Assembly (NCBI RefSeq): GCF_900102085.1 | Contig: NZ_FMVM01000009.1 | Coordinates: 1 to 64,000, forward strand | Length of the DNA stretch: 64,000 nt | Direction: 5' to 3' | From: Paenibacillus polysaccharolyticus | GTDB taxonomy: Bacteria > Bacillota > Bacilli > Paenibacillales > Paenibacillaceae | In this document: positions 8,093 to 16,586 of the stretch, in pieces | Position numbering within the stretch: position 1 is the stretch's first letter | Layout: each line of letters opens with the position of its first letter | Position numbers and translations under genes: made by a program | Notes under the pieces: generated by a model | Database searches by the model: none | What the model saw: only the letters and a program-made list of their open reading frames with translations | Told to the model about the DNA's origin: nothing

Positions 8093-10336
8093 TCATTGTT
8101 CTTCTTGTTTGCCATATTGCTTGCGATAATCCCCAGGAGTCACGCCAATCACACGTTTGAACACTCTACCAAACGAGATCGCATTAGCGTATCCCACTTG
8201 CTGGGCGATATCCTGAATAGCTGTATCCGTTGATGTTAGCATTCGGCATGCCTTTTCTACTCTCAATTTCACAAGAAAATCAACAAACTTCATACCGAAC
8301 TCTTCTTTGAACAAATAACTCGCATATTTACCCGAGATTTGAAAACGGTCACTCAGGTGTTTCAGCGACAGATCCGGATCATCGAAATGCTCCTCAATGT
8401 ATACGCGCAGCTCGTTTATCATCGCACGGTGACTTTTCGTTTCGTTAACGGCAACATAATTGCGATAGACCTCTTTGAGCCAATCCAGCAAAATCCCCCG
8501 AATGCCTTCGAGCGTATCGTCCTCCTGAATTTGCGAGCGAAGCCGCGCCAAAACCAGCTCATCAAATTGGTTTTGCAAACGTTCAGATAACTCCCCGAAC
8601 TCACGCGCCATCATCTGGATCAACGATTGCAAGAGCATACGAATATCTTTATCGTTCATTTGGTCTTCATTGAACGCAATAAACATCTGGTCAAGCTGTG
8701 CTCGCCAGCCATCCCCCGTAAGCCTGAACTCCCGAACGATGTCTGCGAGCATTTGCAAATATTTATACGAATGCAGTTCCATGTGGCCTGGTAGTTGTTC
8801 ACTGAGTACAATCGCATTCTGACCAAGGGTGAGCCGGTGCTGCAGAGCTGTGTCTGCACTGCTATAGGATCGAGTGATTTCTTCCCAGCCATTAACCGTC
8901 TGCCCGATTCCAAACGTAAACCGAATCCGGAAATGCTCAGCGATCCACATATGCAACTGTTTAGCCAAATCCATCAGCAGTTCACGACTCAGTCTTTCTT
9001 TTTCATTGCAGGCTACCACAACGATTAAACGCCGATTGCCAAACCATTCTGCCCACGCACCAAAATTGCTCTCTTTTTGCACCAGTTCCTTGAACACATT
9101 CATCAGTGCCATTTTCAGCGTATTGGAAGGAGCGGGCAGGTCTGCCCCATTCATCTCAGCTACCAATACAGCGGCGCACTGCGGTTCAAGAAACCTTTCC
9201 TCAAGCGGTTGCAAGTGACGAAGACGCTGACGGAAAGAATCTATACGTTCACCCTCCATCAAGTCCACAAGCAACTGCCTGCGATGAATCAGCAGATTCT
9301 CATGATGCTGTTTCTCGTAATCTACGGTTTGAGCAATGAGATGTTCAAGCGCCCGGTCGATCAGTGCAAGCTCGTTTTTGACAGAAGGTGCGGCATCCTC
9401 TTCATGCACACGGGGCTGTAACGCCTGAATGCGATTCATCATCAGTTGCATGGGTTTTACGTTTCTACGTGTAATATAGATCAGACCTGAGACCGCACCA
9501 GCAATGGTGAGAATACCAATTCCAATCCACACATAGGACACCAGCGATACCCATGAATATAACTGACCTGTCTGAATGCCACTCTCAAAGGTAAGTCCTA
9601 GCTTCTCAGCCTTGACCTGATTAAGGACATTCCCCTCCGCCGCATCAATCTGATGAGCCGAATATACGAGATCCCCATGACTATCCTTCACCTGTAGAAA
9701 AGAGAGATTCGCATCCGTCATATTGTCAATTTGCCTCTCCAAGGCATACATCCGTATGGTAATAACAAGCAGACCTTCACCACCCCAAGGCAGTGGTAGC
9801 CATTTATTCATGCTGATGACCTGTGAAGGGACATCAAATGAACGTTCTTTGTAGGATCTGGGCTGATTCCAACCCAGATTCAATTTATTTTTCAACGCCT
9901 GTTCGATATACGATTTATCCTCAAATTCCTCAAAACTTACCATTCCTCTAGGTGTAATAATGCTCGAATCCGACATTCGGTAGAGGTAAATCGACTGCAC
10001 CATACCCTGTTGATCCACCATACGGTTCAGATCACTGGCTGCATCATAAATAAACTGACTGGACAATTGTCCTTTTTCGGCTTCCAAAAAACGACTGTAC
10101 ATTGTGTTCGTTACAATTTCATCCAGCAGTCTCATCTCAATATCGCCTAATGAACGCTCCAATGTGCTGACGATGTAATGTGTAGAGATCATATCCGCTT
10201 TTCTGGTTTCTTTTCGTGACAGTTCGTTAACAACCAGGAAGGAGAGAAAGATCAGAATGGAAATCGTGAGCAGAAATAGGGGGAAATATGAATAAATCAA
10301 CCTGGTGTGCCATGTCCGCTTCAGATTTACCTTCAT
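8093..10336 (-). CDS. Membrane-anchored AraC-family transcriptional regulator
   Basis: A 747-residue regulator of the YtdP/YesS type found beside lpl-like sugar transporters. One membrane helix lies near residues 15-35 and a second near 265-290. They flank an extracytoplasmic sensor region of Cache type. The cytoplasmic part ends in two AraC helix-turn-helix motifs: DLSLKHLSDRFQISGKYAS and IQDIAQQVGYANAISFGRVF, then the VTPGDYRKQ end signature. It probably senses an extracellular sugar or a binding-protein complex and activates the transporter genes downstream, possibly through the direct repeats at 7278-7369. Start ATG 10336 has AAGGAA upstream. It is 45 nt from the MFS gene stop, so it is perhaps in the same operon. 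Confidence 0.85.
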   Translation of the reverse strand: MKVNLKRTWHTRLIYSYFPLFLLTISILIFLSFLVVNELSRKETRKADMISTHYIVSTLERSLGDIEMRLLDEIVTNTMYSRFLEAEKGQLSSQFIYDAASDLNRMVDQQGMVQSIYLYRMSDSSIITPRGMVSFEEFEDKSYIEQALKNKLNLGWNQPRSYKERSFDVPSQVISMNKWLPLPWGGEGLLVITIRMYALERQIDNMTDANLSFLQVKDSHGDLVYSAHQIDAAEGNVLNQVKAEKLGLTFESGIQTGQLYSWVSLVSYVWIGIGILTIAGAVSGLIYITRRNVKPMQLMMNRIQALQPRVHEEDAAPSVKNELALIDRALEHLIAQTVDYEKQHHENLLIHRRQLLVDLMEGERIDSFRQRLRHLQPLEERFLEPQCAAVLVAEMNGADLPAPSNTLKMALMNVFKELVQKESNFGAWAEWFGNRRLIVVVACNEKERLSRELLMDLAKQLHMWIAEHFRIRFTFGIGQTVNGWEEITRSYSSADTALQHRLTLGQNAIVLSEQLPGHMELHSYKYLQMLADIVREFRLTGDGWRAQLDQMFIAFNEDQMNDKDIRMLLQSLIQMMAREFGELSERLQNQFDELVLARLRSQIQEDDTLEGIRGILLDWLKEVYRNYVAVNETKSHRAMINELRVYIEEHFDDPDLSLKHLSDRFQISGKYASYLFKEEFGMKFVDFLVKLRVEKACRMLTSTDTAIQDIAQQVGYANAISFGRVFKRVIGVTPGDYRKQYGKQEEQ

Positions 10337-10381
10337 AGGCCTCAGTTCCTTCCGTTTCTACTTTAGTTTCTAACTCCATTT

Positions 10382-11605
10382 CTACTCTAATGGGTAGGCC
10401 CTTCTCTGCTCTTTGGCCTGTCTGCTGACGATATACAGAATGATTGCCCCCATTGCCGCACTGATGGTACAAGCCAGATACATCATTGACGGACCGCCAG
10501 TATCCAACAAATAGCCGTTAAGCATATTTCCCACAATGCCTCCGAGTCCTGCAAACACCATGTTAAACAAGCTTTGACCTGTCGCCTGCATCTCACGTCC
10601 AGTAACAGACGCCACATATTCCACTGCCGCGATATAGAAAAATCCAAATGACAATCCGTGCAACACCTGAACACCAATCATCACTTCAGGACTTGGCCAC
10701 AACCATTGAATTCCCCAGCGTAACATGTAGGCTCCCGCTGCCAGCAACATGGTTCGTTCATGTCCCCACCTGCGTAACACATAAGCGGCTACCAGCATAG
10801 AGGGTACATTGGTGATGGAAGCGATCAAAAGAGCTGTACCCGTCAAGGCAACCGAGCCACCAGCCATCTGAAATGAAATAACAAAAAAGGAGTTAAATGC
10901 TGTAAGGGTCTGATTCACCAGAAAACAACCCGTGAGAAAGAGAAGGAACGTGCGATTTCGAAGTAATCTTGCCAAACCTACGGAGAAAGTTACCGAGGAC
11001 GAGGAGATGCTCGTCTGCTTGGGGAGTGTGCCCGCCAGTATTGCGCTCAAGATGTTGAAAAACAGAAAGGGCAACCATAACATATGAATGGAAAACTGGG
11101 AGAGATACATCCCTGCAGCGAATCCGCCAACCCCTGTCCCCAGGCTCCCGAACAGCCGAATCATACCGTAAGAGGTATTCGCCGCTCTTGCTGCCGTTAC
11201 CGCGTAGGAGTCAGCTACAGGTATCTGTGTCACTTGAAATATAGTGCACAAAGTATAAATCAAAATTAATATAATGTACACCTGAATATTATAAAAATAC
11301 GCTAACGCTGCTGGAACAAGCAGGCTGACCACCAATACAAGGCGTGTCTTTTTGAATTTATCCACCAAAATCCCCCAGACTGGCTGGAGAATAATGGATA
11401 TTAATGTTCCGAATGCCATGATGAATCCGGTATCCTTACTCGAAAAACCCTGAGCAACCAATATCGGATTGATGTAAGGGTTAAATATGCCTCCAGCAAG
11501 TCCCATAAACAGATATAAACCCTGCAATTTAATTAATACAGCTTTTGCTTCATTGAATTCGGCTTTTGTTTTTTTTGTAGTAGCCGTCATATGTCTATCG
11601 CTCAT
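10382..11605 (-). CDS. MFS permease, LacY/nucleoside-symporter-like (MFS_1-like)
   Basis: A protein of about 407 residues with some 12 hydrophobic helices and a short charged N-terminus. Features such as QPVWGILVDKFKKTR in the loop between helices 2 and 3 match the major facilitator superfamily, most like the YcaD/HcaT or LacY-related MFS_1-like group that imports sugars or nucleosides with protons. ATG 11605 is preferred because GGAG lies 6 nt upstream; the ATG at 11617 has no spaced ribosome site. The neighbouring ROK sugar kinase suggests it supplies that kinase's sugar. The exact substrate is unknown. Confidence 0.8.
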   Translation of the reverse strand: MSDRHMTATTKKTKAEFNEAKAVLIKLQGLYLFMGLAGGIFNPYINPILVAQGFSSKDTGFIMAFGTLISIILQPVWGILVDKFKKTRLVLVVSLLVPAALAYFYNIQVYIILILIYTLCTIFQVTQIPVADSYAVTAARAANTSYGMIRLFGSLGTGVGGFAAGMYLSQFSIHMLWLPFLFFNILSAILAGTLPKQTSISSSSVTFSVGLARLLRNRTFLLFLTGCFLVNQTLTAFNSFFVISFQMAGGSVALTGTALLIASITNVPSMLVAAYVLRRWGHERTMLLAAGAYMLRWGIQWLWPSPEVMIGVQVLHGLSFGFFYIAAVEYVASVTGREMQATGQSLFNMVFAGLGGIVGNMLNGYLLDTGGPSMMYLACTISAAMGAIILYIVSRQAKEQRRAYPLE

Positions 11606-11667
11606 CCGGATCTCCATCCTTTGATTTCTGTAGTCTCTGTGTATGGTTTACTCCTATGACTTAGCCG

Positions 11668-12684
11668 CTACATACGTTCAAGGTGACGTCTAATGGAAGC
11701 TAGCGCCCCGATTGCCCCTGCTTTATTGCCAAGCTCGGCAATAACCACTTGGACCGGGAGCACAACATAACGTTTGAGTCTGGCCTGAACTTCATTCAGA
11801 TAATAGGCTGGATTGGATGCAGCTACTCCGCCGCCGAGTACGATAATCGACGGGTTCAGCAGCGCCGTAATATTCGCGAGTCCTCTTGCCATATAACGCA
11901 TAGGCAGTTCCAGAATTTCAAGTGCAGCTACATCGCCTGACTCCGCCGCCTTGAACACATGTCTTGCTTCAATCTGTTCCACTTCGCCTCCGGCCAGACT
12001 CCAGATCAGGGATAGTTCACTTCCCTTACCCGAATTAAAATAATGCCTTGCCCGCTCCGTAATGCCGGTCCCCGACGTCACTTGTTCAAATACACCGAAG
12101 GCATCACCATCTGCTACATATTCGGAACTCAGTCCCTCATCACCTGTGATAAAATGTCCTATCTCACCGGCCGCACCGTGCTGCCCACTGTGCAATTCTC
12201 CATTGAGCACGAGCGCAGCGCCAATGCCTGTACCTACGGTTACCATTACACTATGACGATGTCCTTTGGCTGCCCCCTGATCCACTTCTCCCATGGCCGC
12301 CATGTTCACATCGTTATCCAGAACGATCTTTCCGCTGTAGTACTTAGCGATTATTGGCCGAATATCTTCTTCAGGCCACTGGAATGCAGGAGCATTCCGA
12401 AGCACAGCTTCATCTTGCAAAATAACACCCGGGAAACCTAGCCCTACACCCGCGAGCCGATCCAAATCACATCCAATCTCTGCACAGAACGTTTTTAATT
12501 CCGTGAATAACCACTGGAAAAACAGTTCCGGTTGCTCCGCGGATTGTGTTGGCAATCTGCGCTCATGCACTTCTCCACCGCATTTCTGATTGGATAACAA
12601 CATCAGTATTTTGGTTCCTCCGATGTCAATACCGGCGACCCATGAGCCTTTCGCTTCGAACCCTTCAAGCTGTGCTTCTGTCAT
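11668..12684 (-). CDS. ROK-family sugar kinase (glucokinase-like)
   Basis: A kinase of about 338 residues that phosphorylates a hexose with ATP in the cytosol. The N-terminal phosphate-binding loop is GIDIGGTKI, followed by VGLGFPGV, the catalytic-Asp segment LDNDVNMAAMGE and VTVGTGIGAAL. The C-terminal part has the VLGGGVA adenosine loop. The ROK zinc motif CxCGxxGC appears absent; the region after GxxGEIGH lacks the Cys cluster. This is found in some ROK kinases but makes glucose specificity uncertain. ATG 12684 has AAGGAGG 8 nt upstream; the longer frame is not needed. It lies between the MFS gene and the ROK repressor gene, probably in one operon. Confidence 0.8.
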   Translation of the reverse strand: MTEAQLEGFEAKGSWVAGIDIGGTKILMLLSNQKCGGEVHERRLPTQSAEQPELFFQWLFTELKTFCAEIGCDLDRLAGVGLGFPGVILQDEAVLRNAPAFQWPEEDIRPIIAKYYSGKIVLDNDVNMAAMGEVDQGAAKGHRHSVMVTVGTGIGAALVLNGELHSGQHGAAGEIGHFITGDEGLSSEYVADGDAFGVFEQVTSGTGITERARHYFNSGKGSELSLIWSLAGGEVEQIEARHVFKAAESGDVAALEILELPMRYMARGLANITALLNPSIIVLGGGVAASNPAYYLNEVQARLKRYVVLPVQVVIAELGNKAGAIGALASIRRHLERM

Positions 12685-12758
12685 TACACTTCCTCCTTGG
12701 CAGATCTGTTCTTTATTATTCGTAGTACAACGGTTCAAAAACTTATTTTCTTTGATTT

Positions 12759-13997
12759 CTACTCTTCAGTCGTCCCTTGTTTAAGCTTCATCAATGTATG
12801 TTGCAAAGCTACTTGCACAGCCCCTGTAACGACCGCTCGCTCTCCAAGATCCGAACATATCAGCTGTGGTTGCACCGGAAATTGTTCGGCAACAGCTTTC
12901 CTTAGCAGAGGTAACAATACATCACCATTCCCGCCAATGCCGCCTCCAAGCACGATTAATTCAGGGGCAAGCAACGTGCTAATCTGACGCAACGCCGAAG
13001 CGATCATCTGACTGTACTCCTTCATCATGCTTATAGCCCATCCCTCTCCGCTACGAGTCGCCGCAAAGATATCCTCAGGTTGCATGTCTGAACTTAAAAG
13101 GCCTTTTAAGTAATGTCGCTTCGCCAGTCTTATCAGCCCATCAGCCGACAACACATCTTCCAGACGGCAGCCATCCTGCATCCGCATCTCAGCTACTTCA
13201 CCAGTTAGTCCCCCCAAGCCATGTAATAAATGACCCTGAACCATAATCCCTGCACCCGTTCCCGCCCCAATGGAGAAAAATATGAACAAAGGCGAATTCA
13301 TCGCAGCTCCCTTTCTATATTCCCCGAGCGCAGCGAGATTCACATCATTGTCCAGCATAATATCACATGGAAAAGCACGAGCTAAGGCATCACGGGAGAA
13401 GTCCTGCTCCATGCCTGCAAGCGGGTCAACAATCCGGCTAATCTTGCCTGAGACAGGCAAGACAACACCTGGAATTCCAAACCCAATGCAGCGAAGATCA
13501 CTCCACTGAAGGCGATTCTTCTGAAGCAGCTGATCCACATAGCTGTGTAACAAGCGAAGTACAGGCACCTCAGAGGGAACAGATGTCTCCTGTCCATCCT
13601 CGACTCCAGCCACTCCAGAGGACTGCACGTTTACTGAGTTGAACTGCACGTACTGACCTGGATCAATTGGCGGATAGGTATCATATGCAATGATTTGCCC
13701 ATTCAGGTCAGACAGGGCAATTCGAATTCGTGTAGCCCCGATATCAATACCACAGACATAATAAGCTGTTTCATTAAATTGAATTAAAGTGGCTTTACGC
13801 CCTTGGGCATTGTCTGCCCGACCTGTCTCCTTCACCAGATTACGCTCAATCAGGTGCTCTACCGCTGATGATACTGTCGGTTTACTAAGTCCTGTTTGAC
13901 GGCTGATATCCGCTCTCGACATGGAGCCTTGTGTAATCAAGGCATCCATAATCAAGTTTTCATTCAGATTACGGATATATTGCGGTGTGCCAGCCAT
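12759..13997 (-). CDS. ROK-family transcriptional repressor (NagC/XylR type)
   Basis: A 412-residue protein with an N-terminal winged helix-turn-helix (roughly residues 15-60: MSRADISRQTGLSKPTVSSAVEHLIE) joined to a ROK domain (GIDIGATRIRIAL near 90; LDNDVNLAALGEYR; GAGTGAGI; VLGGGIGG). Such proteins bind a sugar and leave their operators. It is the first gene of the sugar-use cluster, with a TTAAG/CTTAA inverted repeat just upstream that could be its own operator. AAGGTG lies 5 nt before ATG 13997. The kinase gene follows 74 nt after its stop. The inducer is unknown. Confidence 0.85.
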   Translation of the reverse strand: MAGTPQYIRNLNENLIMDALITQGSMSRADISRQTGLSKPTVSSAVEHLIERNLVKETGRADNAQGRKATLIQFNETAYYVCGIDIGATRIRIALSDLNGQIIAYDTYPPIDPGQYVQFNSVNVQSSGVAGVEDGQETSVPSEVPVLRLLHSYVDQLLQKNRLQWSDLRCIGFGIPGVVLPVSGKISRIVDPLAGMEQDFSRDALARAFPCDIMLDNDVNLAALGEYRKGAAMNSPLFIFFSIGAGTGAGIMVQGHLLHGLGGLTGEVAEMRMQDGCRLEDVLSADGLIRLAKRHYLKGLLSSDMQPEDIFAATRSGEGWAISMMKEYSQMIASALRQISTLLAPELIVLGGGIGGNGDVLLPLLRKAVAEQFPVQPQLICSDLGERAVVTGAVQVALQHTLMKLKQGTTEE

Positions 13998-14021
13998 TTT
14001 ATCACCTTGGTTTCATAGTTA

Positions 14022-14036
14022 GTTAAGTTTCTTAAC
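14022..14036. promoter_or_regulatory. Candidate operator of the ROK repressor
   Basis: GTTAAG-TTT-CTTAAC is a perfect 6-bp inverted repeat with a 3-nt spacer, 25 nt before the repressor start codon. The A/T-rich spacing resembles XylR/NagC-type operators. Binding is inferred. Confidence 0.45.
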
Positions 14037-14102
14037 GAATTAAATTCAATATATCATCCTCATTGAAGTGTGTACAGCACATTTTCCGTAAATCCACAAC
14101 GC

Positions 14103-14142
14103 AAAAAGGACCAAATGGGAATGGTTTCCCCACTTCGTCCTT
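14103..14142 (-). terminator. Terminator of the YitT-family gene
   Basis: AAGGAC/GTCCTT plus an inner AAGTGGG/CCCATTT pairing forms a strong hairpin. On the minus strand it is followed by TTTTT. It lies about 30 nt after the stop at 14174. Confidence 0.75.
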
Positions 14143-14173
14143 ATCCACGCTTGAACCTGTACAATATCATATA

Positions 14174-15013
14174 TTATGACTTCGAAAGCTCGATAAAACC
14201 TTCCCCGAATACGTCGCGCACGTCATGAATGGTGATAAACGCAATCTCATCCTCTGCACGTACAATTTTCTTCAGCATTGGAACTTCTTGCTTGCTGATC
14301 ACAATATACAAAATCTCTTTCGGATTCTTCGTATAATAACCGTGGCCGGACAGAACCGTAACCCCACGATCCATCTTCTCAATGACCTGCTTCGCGATCT
14401 GATCCTGCTTCGATGAGATAATCATAACTGCTTTTTTCGGATTCAATCCTTCAATAATAAATTCCATCGTTTTCGTTCCAACGAATAGCAATACAATCGT
14501 ACACATCAAACCCTGTGGCCCAATGATAAAGTAAGAAGAGAATGCTACGATCAGATCAAAGAAAAGCAATCCGTAGCTGATATTCCAATCCAGGTATTTG
14601 TTCGCAAGCCGTGCCAGAATGACCGTGCCTGCCGTTGTTCCTCCTACTTTAACAATTAAACCGATCCCGAGACCTGCAAATACACCTGCAAAAATGGTAT
14701 TAACCCACAGCTCATCTGATGCAATGCTCCAGCTTTCTGTCAGGTGCAGGAAGAGCGAGTTAAAGATAACCGCAATAATCGTATACACTGTCGTGGTTCG
14801 ATCCAAAAACTTATAACCTACGAGTAGTAATATACCGTTGAGAATCAGGTTCATCAGTCCGGGAGACCAGTGAAAGAGATAGTACAAAATGATCGTGATC
14901 CCTGTTACGCCCCCCTCTGCCAGATCATTGGGGATGACAAACAAGTTTACCGCCAGCGCAAACAGAAACGCACCAGCCATAATAAATAAAATATCCGTGA
15001 TTCTTCTTTTCAT
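14174..15013 (-). CDS. YitT-family membrane protein (DUF161/DUF2179)
   Basis: A membrane protein of about 279 residues with five to six hydrophobic helices (starting ILFIMAGAFLFALAVNLFVIP) and a cytoplasmic C-terminal DUF2179 domain (roughly the last 80 residues, MDRGVTVLSGHGYYTKNPKEILY). This is the YitT/YvjA/YqfU layout common in Firmicutes; the function is not established. ATG 15013, preceded by GGATGGAG, is chosen over ATG 15034. It is monocistronic, with its own terminator. Its 5' side faces the des operon. Confidence 0.85.
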   Translation of the reverse strand: MKRRITDILFIMAGAFLFALAVNLFVIPNDLAEGGVTGITIILYYLFHWSPGLMNLILNGILLLVGYKFLDRTTTVYTIIAVIFNSLFLHLTESWSIASDELWVNTIFAGVFAGLGIGLIVKVGGTTAGTVILARLANKYLDWNISYGLLFFDLIVAFSSYFIIGPQGLMCTIVLLFVGTKTMEFIIEGLNPKKAVMIISSKQDQIAKQVIEKMDRGVTVLSGHGYYTKNPKEILYIVISKQEVPMLKKIVRAEDEIAFITIHDVRDVFGEGFIELSKS

Positions 15014-15435
15014 TCGGCGCTCCATCCAATCCATCCAAAAATAATAGCTTATCTAAATCTTCTAAATTAATCGCCTTACCTTAACTAATACATCTAAAAA
15101 TAACCCTATACCTAATAACCTGTCATATACACTCCAGGATAGATTCTACCATGCTCTTCGCAAAATTTGTATACATAATACAAATTGTTGCGTCATTTGT
15201 GCAAAGGAAATTTGGAAACGTCATCTTTTCGCGCTCTGTATCATGTAAAACGGAAACAGACCATGACAAATGTCATGGTCCATACTTGATATTTGTCATT
15301 ACAGCAGGCTGACGTTTGTGACTTACCGTCATGCGCGCATTCTTTTACAATTATAAAAACGCTTCCCAAAAGAGCATTATCGGGGATCGGCAGGGTACAG
15401 ACCGCTATGGTTTGTACGCATAAGGAGGAACATGT
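15014..15435. other. Intergenic region between yitT-like gene and des
   Basis: About 420 nt without a gene. It should hold the minus-strand promoter of the YitT gene. It also contains the predicted DesR operator (15259-15301) and, further right, a weak plus-strand promoter with TACAAT near 15348 and a poor -35 (TTACCG), as expected for an activator-dependent des promoter. AAGGAGG just before 15436 is the des ribosome site. Confidence 0.5.
15259..15301 (+). promoter_or_regulatory. Predicted DesR operator upstream of des
   Basis: A perfect inverted repeat has arms GACCATGACA (15259-15268) and TGTCATGGTC (15271-15280) with a 2-nt centre. A partial second site, TGATATTTGTCATTA, follows at 15287-15301. 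In B. subtilis phosphorylated DesR binds two adjacent dyad sites before the des promoter. Position and gene context fit; the consensus was not checked against a collection. Confidence 0.6.
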
Positions 15436-16494
15436 ATGAGTAGAGGCAAAGAAATGGCGCTAAAAAAAGAAGTTACACCTTTTGAAAAAAATGATCTCAA
15501 ACTTAGCATTCGTCAATTAATCAATACATTAGTCCCGCTCTTTGTATTATGGGCAGCTGCATATTACAGCTTATCGATCTCGTACTGGCTTACGTTCCCT
15601 ATTGCATTAGTGGCATCGGGATTCGTGCTTCGAACGTTTATTATTTTTCATGACTGCTGTCATGGCTCATTCTTCAAAAGCAAGCGGGCTAACGATATTC
15701 TCGGCACCATCACGGGCGTATTAACCCTGACCCCCTACCAGCAATGGAAAGCAGAGCACTCGATCCACCATGCGACAAGCGGCAATCTGGATAAACGCGG
15801 TGTAGGCGACATCTGGGTTATGACCGTCGATGAATATAAGGCTGCTACACCTTGGATGCGTCTCTTCTATCGTGTGTATCGTAACCCAGTGATCATGTTT
15901 GGCATTGGACCGATCTATGTGTTTCTGTTTGCCTATCGTTTTAACCGCAAAGCGGCAAGACGCAAGGAAAGAATTAATACCCATTTAACAACGATTCTAA
16001 TCATTGCTCTGTATAGCTTTATGTGCTGGTTGATTGGATGGCAAGCTTTTGTCATGGTGCAAGCACCCGTATTTTTCTTCTCCGGTTTCTTTGGCATCTG
16101 GCTGTTCTACGTACAGCACCAGTTTGAAGAAACATATTTCGAACACGAAGACGAATGGAGTTATGTCAAAGCTGCAGTAGAAGGAAGCTCCTATTACAAG
16201 CTGCCGAAGTTGCTACAATGGATCAGCGGAAATATTGGATTCCACCATGTGCATCACTTGAGCCCACGTGTGCCGAACTACTATCTGGAAGAAGCACATA
16301 ACTCAACACCGCCTTTGCAGAAGGCCACAACGATCACACTACGTTCCAGTCTGGTTGCACTCCGCTTCCGTCTGTGGGATGAAGAGCACAAACAATTCAT
16401 CAGTTTCAGAGAGCTGAAACAAGCATCACGCAAAAAGTATATTCCGAATCCTATTCGGGTAACTAATCAAGCGGGTCTGACAGAGAAGCCTTAG
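15436..16494 (+). CDS. des: Membrane fatty acid desaturase
   Basis: A 352-residue integral membrane acyl-lipid desaturase that introduces a double bond into phospholipid acyl chains to restore fluidity in the cold. The three histidine boxes of the di-iron site are visible: HDCCH (HDCCHGSFF), HSIHH (EHSIHHATSG) and HVHH (GFHHVHHLSPR). Hydrophobic helices lie between them. AAGGAGG lies 7 nt before ATG 15436. It is the first gene of a des-desK-desR unit. A predicted DesR operator lies upstream. Family and gene order match the B. subtilis Des pathway. Confidence 0.93.
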   Translation: MSRGKEMALKKEVTPFEKNDLKLSIRQLINTLVPLFVLWAAAYYSLSISYWLTFPIALVASGFVLRTFIIFHDCCHGSFFKSKRANDILGTITGVLTLTPYQQWKAEHSIHHATSGNLDKRGVGDIWVMTVDEYKAATPWMRLFYRVYRNPVIMFGIGPIYVFLFAYRFNRKAARRKERINTHLTTILIIALYSFMCWLIGWQAFVMVQAPVFFFSGFFGIWLFYVQHQFEETYFEHEDEWSYVKAAVEGSSYYKLPKLLQWISGNIGFHHVHHLSPRVPNYYLEEAHNSTPPLQKATTITLRSSLVALRFRLWDEEHKQFISFRELKQASRKKYIPNPIRVTNQAGLTEKP

Positions 16495-16586
16495 GCTCTG
16501 TCGGATTCGTTTTCTTGTATTCGGACAGCAGTCATGCTACAGTCAGGCTAAAGTCCAGTAACACCTTTTTCAAGGAGGAGAATGAT

